Shown: one piece after another, positions 1 to 10,940 of the stretch
Numbering within the stretch: the first letter of the stretch is position 1
Layout: every line of letters begins with the position of its first letter
Assembly: GCA_024811115.1 (NCBI GenBank)
Contig: JAKOGH010000307.1
Location: 106,708-170,707 of the forward strand
Reading direction: 5' to 3'
Source: Terana coerulea
Lineage: Eukaryota; Basidiomycota; Agaricomycetes; Polyporales; Phanerochaetaceae
DNA length: 64,000 bases
Translations under genes and position numbers: made by a program
The notes under the pieces: generated by a model
What the model saw: the letters and a program-made list of their open reading frames with translations, nothing else
Databases searched by the model: none
Told to the model about the DNA's origin: nothing

Positions 1-605
1 GAGGTCACGTTGTAATTTAGGCAGAATACGAAACTCGTATGCCCTTTTAGCACTCGAGTGGTCAAACCCTGATGTTGAGGGAGATGGCATGAGTTCTACC
101 GTAAGGCGATGTGCGGTATAAATACCTACCGAGTCTACGTCCCAGATGCGGACGTTATGGTCATCCGATGCTGAGGCTAGATAGACGCTATCGGAAGACC
201 AAGCAATATCCGAGATACCCTTAGTGTGGCCGTTCAAATTACGGATCAGTTCACCCGTGAACGGAGACCATATTTTGACCACACGGTCGTTTGCTAGAAG
301 TTGAACAGTCAGTCACGATATACAAAACCTGGAGAGTGGCAGAAGTAATTACAACAAGAAGCCAGTAGAGTCCCGTCGGGACTGAACTTTACCGCGGAGA
401 GAGAGCTTGTATGGCCTCGTAATGTGTGCCGCAACTCGTAATGAGGCTTGGCGCGAGCGGTAGGGGCCGGCGGAGGCGGCAGGGGCGGTGCAGGTGCCGG
501 AGCAGGCGGCTCCCTGTTCTCCGGCACCTGAGGGTCGTCCTCTGTGGTCTGGGACGCAGCATCGTCGTCTTCGGAGGACGAGTCCATCCCGGCGAGCGGA
601 TCCAT
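1..605 (-). CDS. Swd3/WDR5-like WD40 subunit of COMPASS (5' part, runs off the window)
   Basis: WD40 beta-propeller protein, by family a core subunit of the COMPASS/Set1 histone H3K4 methyltransferase complex in the nucleus. Three exons are visible: 605-353, 293-130 and 68-1, with introns GTAATT...CTAG and GTAGGT...CAG. The join restores LLASCSNDRVVKIW, then DIAWSSDSVYLASASDD, NVRIWDVDS and LKGHTSFVFCLNYN, which follow WDR5 blades 1-3 closely (the SDSxxLxSASDD and GHxxxVFCxN signatures). I start at the ATG at 605 (MDPLAGMDSSSEDDD): an acidic, then Pro/Ala-rich, low-complexity N-terminus of about 50 residues precedes the first blade at YELRHTLRGH. An upstream in-frame ATG at 746 has no support. 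The protein continues past position 1. It is divergent from the copper ATPase gene, with a 1.17 kb gap. Confidence 0.9.
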
Positions 606-1775
606 GCTGGAGGCGATTATAGTCAGAAACAAGTCTCGCTCAACGTAACCTGCCCAAAGCGGATTGCGCGGGAGATGCCGAAATGCTGATCCGCGGCTTT
701 GATGCGCCTTTCTCAGTGTTCTCGGCGTCGGCACGTTGTTACCCAAGCCTAGAGAAGCATATTCGGAGGAGTGTCCTCATTAACAGGGTCAAAAAGAACG
801 ATTCATTCGGAGGCAGCCGCATACTCTGCATTGACATAGACAGGTGATAAGTGTCTGTTTTCTTGAGAAGTAATATCAATATTGACAAGAACATACCACA
901 TGCATGAGACCGCTTAGCTTACGCAGGAGAGCACGCTTGGACACGGTTGAATTTGATGTCGCTCTGCGAGTTTCTTGGTCTGTGGTGATCAAACGACAAA
1001 ACTCATGTTGCGTTCTGAGTGTCCTGCAGTCACACAAAGTCAGTGAGGGCTGTCAGCTACGACACAATGTTTCAGGCCATGCTGCCATTTGTATATGGTC
1101 CCAAATGATGCGCAAGTAGTGAAGCTTTGAAGTAATGCAATCCTTTGGAGACAGTCTGGTTGCAGTCGAGAGCAGTGAAGAGCTGCGGGTGCAGATGGGG
1201 CGTTTCGAGTACCGCACCAGTAGCGGATCCGGCGAGAGTACCGCACAGGTCGCCATATATCATCCCGCCATATTCAAGCCTATCGACCCCCTCCCAACCC
1301 CCTCCCAACCCCCTCTTGACCACCATGAGCGTCCTCGCCGTCCTCCCCGTTCCCTCCGCCGTTGGGTGCGTCGAAGAGCCGAATTTGCACAGTGTAGAAG
1401 GCAGTGCAGATAACGGCCGGGCAGGCTCGGCGCTATCGGACCCTCTCGGCTGGAGTTTTCGGAGCCGTTATTATAATATTGTGAGTTACACTACTCTCGC
1501 TCCTTCTCGCACTTTCTAACACAACCTGAACAGAGTACTGTCTATACGCATACATACGAGAATTTAAGAAAATTTACCATTTTTGCCAACATTAATCAGT
1601 TTGACGAGGAAGCGTTCACGCCGGTGCTGCGGGCAATGTGCGGACGCTTACCGGTGCTCTGGACCAACTCTGGACGGGCACATGAAGGACCGCGTGCTGC
1701 GAAAACGACTTATAAGGTGTACAAGTTCTCCCGTCACGCATTCTCTGCAGCCACCACCACCACCACCTTTCAGCG
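606..1775. promoter_or_regulatory. Divergent intergenic region between Swd3-like and copper ATPase genes
   Basis: No conserved gene is visible. A candidate 5'UTR intron of the ATPase (GTGAGT at about 1481 to CTGAACAG at about 1533) and a TATA-like TTATAAGG at about 1708-1716, roughly 65 nt before the ATPase ATG, are the only signals I can point to. A pyrimidine-rich repeat (CCCCTCCCAAC, twice) sits at about 1288-1313. The open frame at 1325-1480 starts with a good Kozak context but resembles nothing I know. Confidence 0.4.
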
Positions 1776-4700
1776 ATGTCTCCATGTTGCAGCAGCAACG
1801 GGAGTGCATGCAACAGCAACCCGCAGTCTACAACTCAGATCACCAACGACATTGCACCGACTTCGACTGCAGCGGAGGCGTGCTGCACGGGAAATGAGTG
1901 CGGATGCGACGGTAAGTGAACGTTATATCTTCTGCTATCGTTGACTCAGTTATAACGGTCATACGTAGATAAGTGCTTAGACCAGCTTGCCCGTGCCATC
2001 TGTGCAGAAGACCATGAACATATCCACAATGAGGATGTAAAGGACTTTGAAGGAGGAGACCGCTTCCTTAGCCTCTGATGAGACTTGCAAGTGTGAAGGT
2101 GTGTCGCTAATCTCCGTCTTCCATCGCCGCCCCTCATGGTATGCTGGAGCAGAAATAGATGGCAAGGAAGATGTTGAAGTAGAGGTCCCTGTGCTCCCTA
2201 AGAACCCTACCGACGTACACTCTGGGAAGGAGGATCCGTTGCACACCTGCGGCCTTCGCAAGCGCAAGGCTGTGAAGTCGTCTAAGACGCTCCCGAAGGC
2301 CCCCTGCGGCGAGCACCTCTCTCTGGCCCGCAACCGGCAGAACGACACCTTAGCTGCGTTCGGATGCATCTGCAAGGCTATGCTCGCACGTGGTCTCCAG
2401 TCTTGCTGCACCTCGCGTGCCCCGGTGCTTTCCTCGTTTTCGTCGTCGCTGCAGAACTTGCGCAATGCCACCCGAAGTCGGTTGTCACTATCGTCATGTT
2501 GCAGCAAGGGCAGCTGCGGCAAGAAGAGCGCCAAATCTTCGTCTCGAAGGTCGATCGATTCCCTGCTGTGCGGGCGGTCAATGCCAGGGCCCGCCGACCG
2601 AGGATATCCGTTCCGTTGCTCGCCGCTCTCGCGTATCAGTAGCAGATTCTGCGCAGGTTCCTGTTGCGAAGACTCGTGCTGCGATGCTCCCGCCAGCACC
2701 GATGGGGTCGACGAGAAAGAAATAGGGATCGTTGAGAAAGCATCCGCTCCTGGAGACAACCACTGCGTCCTTGCCGTGAAGGGCATGACCTGCACGGGCT
2801 GCGAGAACAAACTCATCCGAGCTCTCCACGCTCAGCCTACTCTCTCCAACATCAAGACCAGCTTGGTCCTCTGCCGTGCAGAGTTCGACTACAGCGGAGC
2901 TCCTGAGGACTTGGGTGCCCTCATCCAAACAATTCAGAAGCGGACTGGGTTCACCACGGAGCAGATTGCATCGACGTCGTCTGCCCGTGCTCTGCAACTC
3001 ACCAGTCCTATGGCGGATAAGCTCGCGCGGATTCCTCATCCTAACGGCGTTGCGCAAGTCACGAGGGCAAGAAGCACGACGTCCAAGTCGTGTATGACCC
3101 TCTTGTCATCGGCGCTCGCGAGGTCTTGGCTGCCTACGACTCCTGCTCGCCGGTCCTGGCACCAGAGCCCAAGGATCCCGCTTTGACAGCAGGCGCGAAG
3201 CACATCCGCATGCTCCTTCTTCGTACCGTTGTGTCCTCGCTGATAACTATCCCCGTTCTGATCATGACTTGGGCTCCTCTGCCTTCTCACCCCCACGCAT
3301 ACGCCATCGCCTCGCTCGTTCTCGCGACCCTGGTCCAAACGGCTATCGCAGGCCCTTTCTATACGAACGCGTTCAAGAGCTTGTTCTTCTCTGGCCTCAT
3401 CGAAACGGATCTACTCATCGTCCTCAGCACCACCACCGCATACATCTATTCCCTGGTTGCCTTTGCCTACCAAATGATCGGGCAGCCGTTGCAGGGCGGA
3501 TCTTTCTTCGAGACCAGCACTCTCCTCGTCACGTTGATTATGTTCGGTCAACTGGCGAGTGCCCTCGCTCGACAGCGCGCCGTCGCTGCGATCTCCCTTC
3601 GTTCGCTTCAGCAATCCACGGCGACTCTGCTCATCGCCCAGCCAGATGGCAGAACGGAGGAGAAAACGGTGGACGTGCGGCTCTTGCAATTCAACGACAC
3701 CTTCCGCGTCCTGCCCGACTCAGTCGTCATCACAGACGGTCTCATCGTCTCCGGCACAAGCTCCATCGACGAGTCGATGATGACCGGGGAGGCCGTGCCC
3801 GTCGAGAAGACCGTGGGCAGCGAAGTCGTCGCAGGCACAACGAACGGCGGTGGGAGCCTCCTCGTCAAGGTCACCCGTCTCCCGGGCGAGAACACGATCA
3901 GCGATATTGCGGACATGGTCGACGATGCGCGTTTCTCGCGGGCGCGGATCCAGGGCATCGTCGACCGCGTCTGCGCGTGGTTCGTGCCCTGCGTGCTGGC
4001 GCTGGCGCTGATCACCCTCATCGTGTGGATTCTTGTGGGCGTGTACGTGCGGAAGCAGGCGAAGGGGCAGGCGGTCGTGACGGGTGTCACGTACGCCATC
4101 GCCGTCCTGGCGATCTCGTGCCCGTGCGCGATCGGGCTCGCGGTGCCGATGGTAGTGCTCGTGGCCAGTGGTGTAGCGGCGCGCCTGGGGCTGGTGTTCA
4201 AATCGGCCACGACTATCGAGACGGCGCGCGAGGTCACGCACGCTGTGTTCGACAAGACGGGCACGCTGACGACTGGCCAGCTTGAGGTCGCCGCTTCGGA
4301 GGTTCGGTCTGCTGTTCTAGGAGGAGCCGACGCGGATACCCGGGCTGCTACTGCCATCTTGGCCCTTGTTTCCACCAGCAAGCACCCCGTTGCGCGGGCT
4401 GTCGCGGCGCATCTCGGCCGTCCTGGAGTAACAGCAAGCATTGCGGTCGAAGATATGGAGGAGGTTACTAGCAAAGGCGTGCAAGCGACATTCGCAGGAA
4501 AACTCGTGCGCGGTGGCAATGCGAAATGGCTTGCGCTTGAGAAGCACGCGGCGGTCAAGCCTCTCCTCGACATGGGCTACACGACGTTCTGCGTCACCTA
4601 CGGCATCTCCCTCCTTGCCGTCTTCGGACTCTCTGACACCGTCCGTCCCGAGGTCCCAGCCCTGTTGAACCTTCTCAACAAGCGCAAGGTCAGCGTGTCC

Positions 4701-5204
4701 ATCCTCAGCGGCGACCACCACGCCGCCGTGCACCGCGTCGCCTCGTCGCTCGACATCCCCGCAGAACGCATCCGCGCCAGCTGCCTGCCCGCCGACAAGG
4801 CCGCGTACATCCGGGAGCTGCAGCGCCAGGGCGCGAAGGTCCTGTTCTGCGGCGACGGCACGAACGACTCCGTCGCGCTCGCGCAGGCCGACATCGGCGT
4901 GCACATGTCCTCGGAGGCGTCGGTCGCAGGCGCGGGTGCGGCGGCGTCCGCTGCGTCAGACGCGGTGCTCATCCGTCCGTCCCTGGACGGCATCTCGGCG
5001 CTCATGGGCCTCAGCGAGGCAGTGCACAAGCGCATCATGCTCAACTTTGCGTGGGCCGCCGTGTACAACACCGTGGCTGTCCTGTTCGCAGGAGGGGCGT
5101 TCGTGAATGCGAGGATTGCTCCAGCGTATGCGGGACTTGGCGAGATTGTGAGCGTGCTGCCGGTGGTGTTGATCGCGATGCAGCTGAAATGGTACTCTGG
5201 GTAA
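1776..5204 (+). CDS. Cys-rich P1B-type heavy-metal ATPase (CrpA/Pca1-like copper or cadmium exporter)
   Basis: Membrane P-type ATPase that by family pumps Cu(I) or Cd(II) across a membrane using ATP. Likely exons: 1776-1911, 1969-2036, and one running to the stop at 5204 from about 2092 (third exon start uncertain). The N-terminus is Cys-pair rich (MSPCCSSNG, ACCTGNECGCD, SSCCSKGSCGK, GSCCEDSCCD), followed by one HMA domain with GMTCTGC at about 2785. The catalytic core has TGEAVPVEK (actuator), the CPC metal site in LAISCPCAIGL (about 4120), the phosphorylation motif FDKTGTLTTG (about 4250), the SKHPV motif, and GDGTNDSVALAQADIG (about 4850). The last helix reads GLGEIVSVLPVVLIAM instead of the usual MxxSS of Cu exporters, and the Cys-rich N-terminus also points to the CrpA/Pca1 detoxification branch. 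The frame changes near 3055-3066, between the HMA and the first helices, where one base appears missing. Confidence 0.88.
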
Positions 5205-5443
5205 AGTTTGTGGTCGAAACTCAGTTACGCAGGAATTGTGCTATGTAGCCTTTTTCTGATGTGTGCTTCTTGTATGTGTATTCCCCAGATTGGCTTACCT
5301 AGAGTGATGACAGAATATGGAGTTCAAGCACATTGAAGATTTTGTTAGCTGAGGATGATGATAATTAAGCATTCGTACAACATGAAGAGCGAAATATTGA
5401 GGGTATCGGGAGGGGAAGTTCGAGTCCAGCAGAGATATAATAC

Positions 5444-6225
5444 TCATGACACTTCGTTAGATGATGTCGATGACGGACGGCCATAACCTAGACGACGGGC
5501 GACGGTGAACGAACGTGCAAGGCTTGCGAAGACAAAGGCGTACCCAAGGAATGCGACGAGTGTCTGAATCAGACCCATAAAGAACGGTATCCACCTTGTT
5601 ACCAGTTCGATGTCAGGAGACAGCTTCAATTAGCGACTGCGCTCGTGGACTCACGTAGACATGTTGTAGCGAGCCGCCTTGAACAGACCCGCCATGATAT
5701 AACCTATGAACGCAGAGCCCACGACAGCTCCACCAACAGCGCATACGGCAAACGTAAACGCAACCAGGAGAGCGAACGTGAGACGCGATCGACGCTCGTT
5801 GTGTTTTGTCCTCGGTCTGCCATGCGTGGGATACGAGCCTTCTGGGCTGGGGCTCAGCGTACCCCTGAAAGCCCTCAGGGGATGGTCGCCGTAAGTTGGG
5901 ACGGCAGAATAGCTCCTCGGTGTCAGAAAGAGGAAACGACGGATCCTCGAGTGCGTCGTGAACGTGAGGTTCAGAAAAGCGTAAAGACCGCAGAAGACGA
6001 AAGCCGGGGTGTAGAAGACGAGCGTCCAGTATAGCGTGAAGCGATATATGTCTGTAAACCCCTTTAGGCATAATCTCTGCGCAGGAGAGAACGATGCGAC
6101 GTACCATTGGCGTTGTAGAGGTAGCGTCCTTTAGGCTGGACGGCATCCCTGCCTGAAAATGGCACAATTTCGACAAGAAAGTTGTACAGTGAGGGCCAGG
6201 GCGGCGTAGACGCTTCAACTTCCAT
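5444..6225 (-). CDS. TMEM170-like (DUF2453) integral membrane protein
   Basis: Three exons: 6225-6105, 6051-5655 and 5594-5444, with introns GTACGT...ACAG and GTGAGT...CAAG. They join without frame problems into a protein of about 220 residues. It has a hydrophobic segment (TLYWTLVFYTPAFVFCGLYA), a basic cytosol-like linker rich in Ser/Arg/Pro, then two or three more segments (RLTFALLVAFTFAVCAVGGA, SAFIGYIMAGLFKAARYNM, WIPFFMGLIQTLVAFLGYA). The last block parallels TMEM170 (small-residue helix, GhhxAA, a polar turn, then a GhhQThhxh helix). Animal TMEM170A shapes the ER and nuclear envelope; the fungal role is not established. It is convergent with the copper ATPase, 240 bp apart. Start chosen at the ATG heading exon 1. 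Confidence 0.7.
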
Positions 6226-7559
6226 GCGCCTGAAGATGGTAGCCACCCTGTTGGTGGTCTATGAAGGTTTGGCGATTAGTCAAAGTGAGGGTGAAAGCAG
6301 AGATCCGAGCGACCGCTGTGGGCAACTGTGGGTGCGGTGATTGGGGTCTGGCTCACGACCCGGCGCCTCATGCCAATTCTGCCAGCTTGTTTCTGCCCTC
6401 CACCTACAGTACGTTCAAATCCGTGCTGACTCCTGGCCACTTCAGTTGTTCACGATGGGTCCATAGTACACTACTCTTTGGGCTATGAACAATGCGAAAG
6501 CACTTTCAGGAACCCGTTCAACCTGCCATATCATACTTCAGCGGTATCGCCGTCGTTGCTCGCCAGGCAGTGGACGTGGCTGGACACAAGCACCCGGGCG
6601 ACGAGCTACGGATGCAAAGGATCTGGCTTTCGAAGAATATTCTCTTCCTCTAAGTGAGCAGAAGCTACTGAAATGGCTGCCTAGAGCAGAATTGAAAGGT
6701 AAAAAACCTCCACAGCTCTTCACAGACTCTGTGCCGCGGATTTGATACAGCGTTTGGTAGCTCGTTCATCCACTTGTGTCGTGAAATGCGTAACACTGCG
6801 CAACATCTGAATGCTCCTTAGGCTGTGATAGACAGTGTTGACGACTCAGAGTAGGAACCACCGCCACGCGCTGTCTGGACCGCTCGATCACTCTCGGGCC
6901 GACCAAGAAGATGCCCAGAGTTTTGTTGGGGTCTGTTGGGGTACGTTCGATCCATCTCCCTCGGGCCGAAAATGAATATTTTAATCCCTATCCTAGCATC
7001 CTGCACCCTGGCATCGTCGGTGCTCCTTCCACTCCTGCGGAATCAATTATCGAGCACCGTATCTCTGGACTGTGCGCAGTGTTTTCTCCCAGTCGGGCCG
7101 AGTACCTCTCGGTTCTCGCTGAAGCCGCAGGATTCACATCTAATTTTCCGTCAACTTACTGGCAGCGCATGTCCAAGCGAGAGCAATTCGCCCCTGTCGA
7201 CGGCGGTGAGGCCAACTTCCCCGCAGCTAAAACCTTCGGTACACATGGCGAGCAGGCTGCGCAATCTCCAGCTGTACAGCGTTGTGCATGCATGGATGTT
7301 GTTCATGGCCCTGCCATCCGAACTGCGGATATGTTCCTGCTGTGATGCTATGTGCTTACAGGCGTGAAAGGGGTGGGACCAACGCACGAATATCGGTCTG
7401 TTTGACGCGGGTCGTCTCCATGGGGCTCGGCCAACTCTCCGTAGAGAGCCGTGGTTTTTGTATAACTTCGAGTCGGACACTCCACTCAACGCTATCCCCC
7501 TTCCCTTCGTCTGTAACTTTCCTTCCTATCTATCTTTCGCACATTCTCCTGAGGCCATA
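6226..7559. other. Intergenic, no supported gene
   Basis: Short overlapping open frames on both strands (the longest at 6911-7345, plus strand, 144 codons) lack homology I can recognise, a splice pattern or a consistent codon bias. The last 100 bp is pyrimidine-rich and probably the 5'UTR of the RTA1-like gene that starts at 7560. Confidence 0.4.
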
Positions 7560-8946
7560 ATGCACGGTGCGTAGTCCCATCCTGTTCATGCCGAATTCTA
7601 GTCTTACGCCAACAACTCTTTCCAGCTCTAGCGACACGGGACACCATCCCGGACAATGTCAACCTTTACCACTATGTCCCTACGAAGAGCGTTTGCGTTA
7701 TATTCGTCATCCTCTTCAGTATCTCGACAGGTACTGCTGCCCCCGATGACTGTACAGTTGCCTGATCATTGACGACGCGACATAGCTGGACACCTTTACA
7801 CGACCTTCAAATACCGTCTGTGGTGGATTCTGCCGACGATAGTCTTAGCTGGGCTTATGGAGTTGATCGGCTGGGTTGCACGCACGATATCAAGCGGTAA
7901 TGCCACAGAGCGCATGCCCTACATTATACAGTGAGTAGCTACGCTCACTATACCGCTGTATTCATCACTAAAACTTCATCTCGGCCACAGGGCGACCCTG
8001 CTAGTCCTTGCTCCGACCCCGCTACTGGCCTCAGTCTTTATCATATTCTCGCGCTTGTCGCAGAAGATCGGTCCATGCTACAGCCGTCTGAGTCCACGCC
8101 TATGTATGTTTCTTCCGATATCGTTCTCTCTTTCGCTGCTGACGCATGCCTTCTTCCACAGACTCCAGAATTTTTTTGACTTGCGTACGTCCCCATTGTA
8201 CAACTAACCAGCAAGATGAGCTGACCGCATCTTCAGGACATTGTTGCTCTCTTCATTCAAGGCGGTGGCGGTGGCATAGCATCCTCAGCCAGCACTTCGG
8301 AGAAGCAGGAACTTGGAAGTCACATCATCTTGGGGGTATCATCTTCCAACTGAGTCAGTACCTTCACCGCTTGCTCGTTGATGTGGGCTCACAGGTCTCC
8401 ATTAGTTGCCATGGGCGTCTTCATCGCTCTCGCAGCAGAATTCTTCTTCCGCTTCTTCGCGGACCGCCCAGCTCGTCATGACGCGACATATTACAATGTT
8501 GGCAGGCCTTATCGGAGGATTCAGTGGACCAGCAACCTGAAGCTCATGTCGCTCGGTCTTTGCATAACCCTCGTCACACTCCTTGTACGGTATGTGCGGT
8601 CTCTGTGGTCCTACTAGTGTCGACGTGCTAATCGATATCCTCAAAGTTCGGTCTACCGTATCGTTGAGTTCACCGACGGCTGGAACGGGCGGATCATCTC
8701 GACTCAAATCTACTTCAGTGAGCATCCTGACCGTCGTCTTGAAGACCCGGCAACTAACGATCGTTTCTAGATATACTCGACGGCGCCATGATTGTCATTG
8801 CGATGTACTCGCTCAACATCTTCAACCCTGGCTTCTTGCTCTTCAGCAGCTCGCCTGACCCGGAGCCCATCGAAGACTCAAAAAGCGCATCGGGGGCGGG
8901 GGAATCCTTGACGGGGCTGCCCATGCGCCCCATGAGGGAGCCATAG
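7560..8946 (+). CDS. RTA1-like seven-helix membrane protein, copy A
   Basis: RTA1-family (lipid-translocating exporter-like) membrane protein; relatives confer resistance to toxic sterol inhibitors or lipids at the plasma membrane, but the substrate here is unknown. Nine exons: 7560-7566, 7626-7730, 7786-7930, 7991-8103, 8162-8184, 8237-8353, 8406-8589, 8647-8717, 8771-8946. Landmarks are YHYVPTKSVCVIFVILFSIS, RLWWILPTIVLAGLMELIGW, SRLSPRLYSRIFLTCDIVAL, the Gly-rich QGGGGGIASSAS, and NILDGAMIVIAMYSLNIFNPG. In exon 6 a run of five G at about 8332-8336 breaks the frame; six would give the expected GGIIFQL and match copy B. Copy B shares the intron positions, including the 23-nt exon 5. The first exon codes only two residues plus one base, so the start is the weakest part. 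Confidence 0.83.
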
Positions 8947-10940
8947 ACATGGGAAGTGGGGAGACGCAAGGGGTCCTCTCTTATCCGCCGACAGCACATA
9001 CAGTGGAGGGGGCGCGCGCAGTTGCCGAGCCGTGGACGTCAGCATTATGGACATTTTATTCTTACGCTTTCTTCATCTGGTGGTACGTGCGGGGACATCC
9101 TCGATAATTGCATATATATTCCTAGATAAATCCTCATTCTGCTACATGGTTGTGTCAATGTGATCTTACGTACTTCACACCCCAAGCGTAGCTGGTAGCT
9201 TGCAACGCAAACGTTCACGAAGCAGCTTTCCTGAAGGTAGACACTACGCTCGGTATATCCCCTCCTTCATCTTCTAGCAGAGCTTGCGTCGGACCGAGGG
9301 GCGGCGTAGGGTCGCACGGTAGCAAGCCATGACGACGGAGAATGTTGAGCGAGAGCCGGCGCTTGTCTTCCTTCCACCAGCCCGAAACCAGACGTAAGCG
9401 AACCAGCTCTTCGACGTCCCAATCGCATCGGCTCACAAACCTTTCCTGACTTTACGGATGGCTGCACCATTCGACGCCGCGGAAGTGCGTCCGTGTATCT
9501 CAGCACTGGTCCGACTCCATCCCAGAACCTCCCAGAACGCGGACCGCCCTGGTCGGGTGGTCGGGGTCCAAATGTTGCCATCACGCTAGCGTGGTGGAGA
9601 TGTCACTGTGACATAGCGCTTAGGCAGCTTCCCTCGTTGAACTCGTTGCGTCCAAGCTCCTGCTAGCATCTCTGCATGGTCCTTTCACCGTGTCCCGAGT
9701 GCTCCTCACTTACACTGATGTCTTCATTGATTTGATCTTTCTGTTGGACGCGATATATATATAAGCTGTCGAACCGGGTTTTTTTTCGCAGTCGCCGTAT
9801 GATGAGGTACCCTGCTTCAGTTGCTTTCGTGGTACTTATTCGCAGTTGCTGACTTTGAGAGATAGGGGAAAGTGTACACTCTGGTTTGACTACGTCTTCG
9901 GCCAGCTATTGATGGATGGCTGTATGTGTCAGCTACTGCAAGTCGACGGCGCGTTGCTGCTGCGGGAGTCAGGTACGCGTTGCTAGAGCACCGCCACGAG
10001 AGCCGTCTACATGTTACCCCGGATATCGTCACCTCTTTGAGGGAGCGGGATAAGTATGTGTCTAGCAAATGACGGGGTACACTCTGGCGGAATCAGTCAT
10101 ACTCACTGTCACAGACCGCCGAAAACAACATAACTTACTTGTTCCCCGCCGAACAACGTCGGAGTAGTATCGATCGAACCCAACATGTTGTTGACTCCCA
10201 CGAGCGAGGATCTGCTCAATCAAATCATCTCTGGGTCTATATGCGCTTGAGATGCCTAGAGTGCCGCAGCATGCTCTGTGGAGGGACGTTCGTTATCTAA
10301 CGACGGTGAGTAGAGCCCGTCTTGTGGCGATGGAAAACATGCGCTGACATCTCCTTTGTGCTGCACTAGGCTGCACAGCCATTATGAGACGTAGGTGTGT
10401 TCCATGGCTTCCAATCACCGCATAGATCGCGAGAAAGGTGACGAACGACCCCGCAGCCTCAATCCCCTCTCGCCCATCAAATGAGAAATGAGGGGCTATG
10501 CGAGAGGTGCAGGCGCCCTACACGCTTGGCGTGGATCATGAAAGCAAAAGGTGGCTGCCAAGCTGTGTTATACGGTGTGAGAGCAGAATCGCTCATACAT
10601 TGCGCGGTGGTTCAGCGTCTTTTGGCGTCCGTGAAAAGGTCGGCATTGCCGCCAGAAACGGATTCTACCCGCAAAAGCACCGCCACGACCTCGTTTCCGC
10701 ACGTATATCGCTGAAATACTGCGGTCGCCGAATATGATCAACGTGCCCTGCATTGCGCCTTGCGACAACAGACGTGCCTGCCTGCGGTCGCCTGTGCAAA
10801 TGCCTCTCCGTCGGTGTGTGCGCGGCAAGAGGCGATTCCCAAGGAGGCGCTGCGCAGAGACCTCGCGGCTTCAAATATCGTGGATTCGGTGCCTCTGAGA
10901 TCCAGCACCTCCTCTTCTTTCTTTCCTTTCCACCTTCGTC
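8947..10940. other. Intergenic between the two RTA1-like paralogues
   Basis: About 2 kb without a supported gene. A TATATATATA run lies at about 9753-9763. Short open frames at 9215-9584 (minus) and 10481-10737 (plus) show no family features. The final 150 bp before 10941 is C/T-rich and likely the 5'UTR of copy B. Confidence 0.4.

Noticed and set aside
1325..1944. Open frames before the copper ATPase that could be an extra 5' coding exon
   Set aside because: They are not in phase with the Cys-rich start at 1776, which has the family-typical MSPCCSS-type N-terminus; more likely leader with an intron.
3608..4573. 321-codon open frame antisense to the copper ATPase
   Set aside because: It lies opposite a strongly conserved coding region and is a by-product of GC-rich codon use, as are the antisense frames at 31856-32464 and 36075-36764.
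5405..5435. GTTCGAGTCC, a tRNA B-box match
   Set aside because: No T-arm pairing, acceptor stem or A box can be folded around it. No tRNA gene was found in the window.
6911..7345. 144-codon open frame upstream of the first RTA1-like gene
   Set aside because: It overlaps another frame of equal length, shows no motif, and has no splice or context support.
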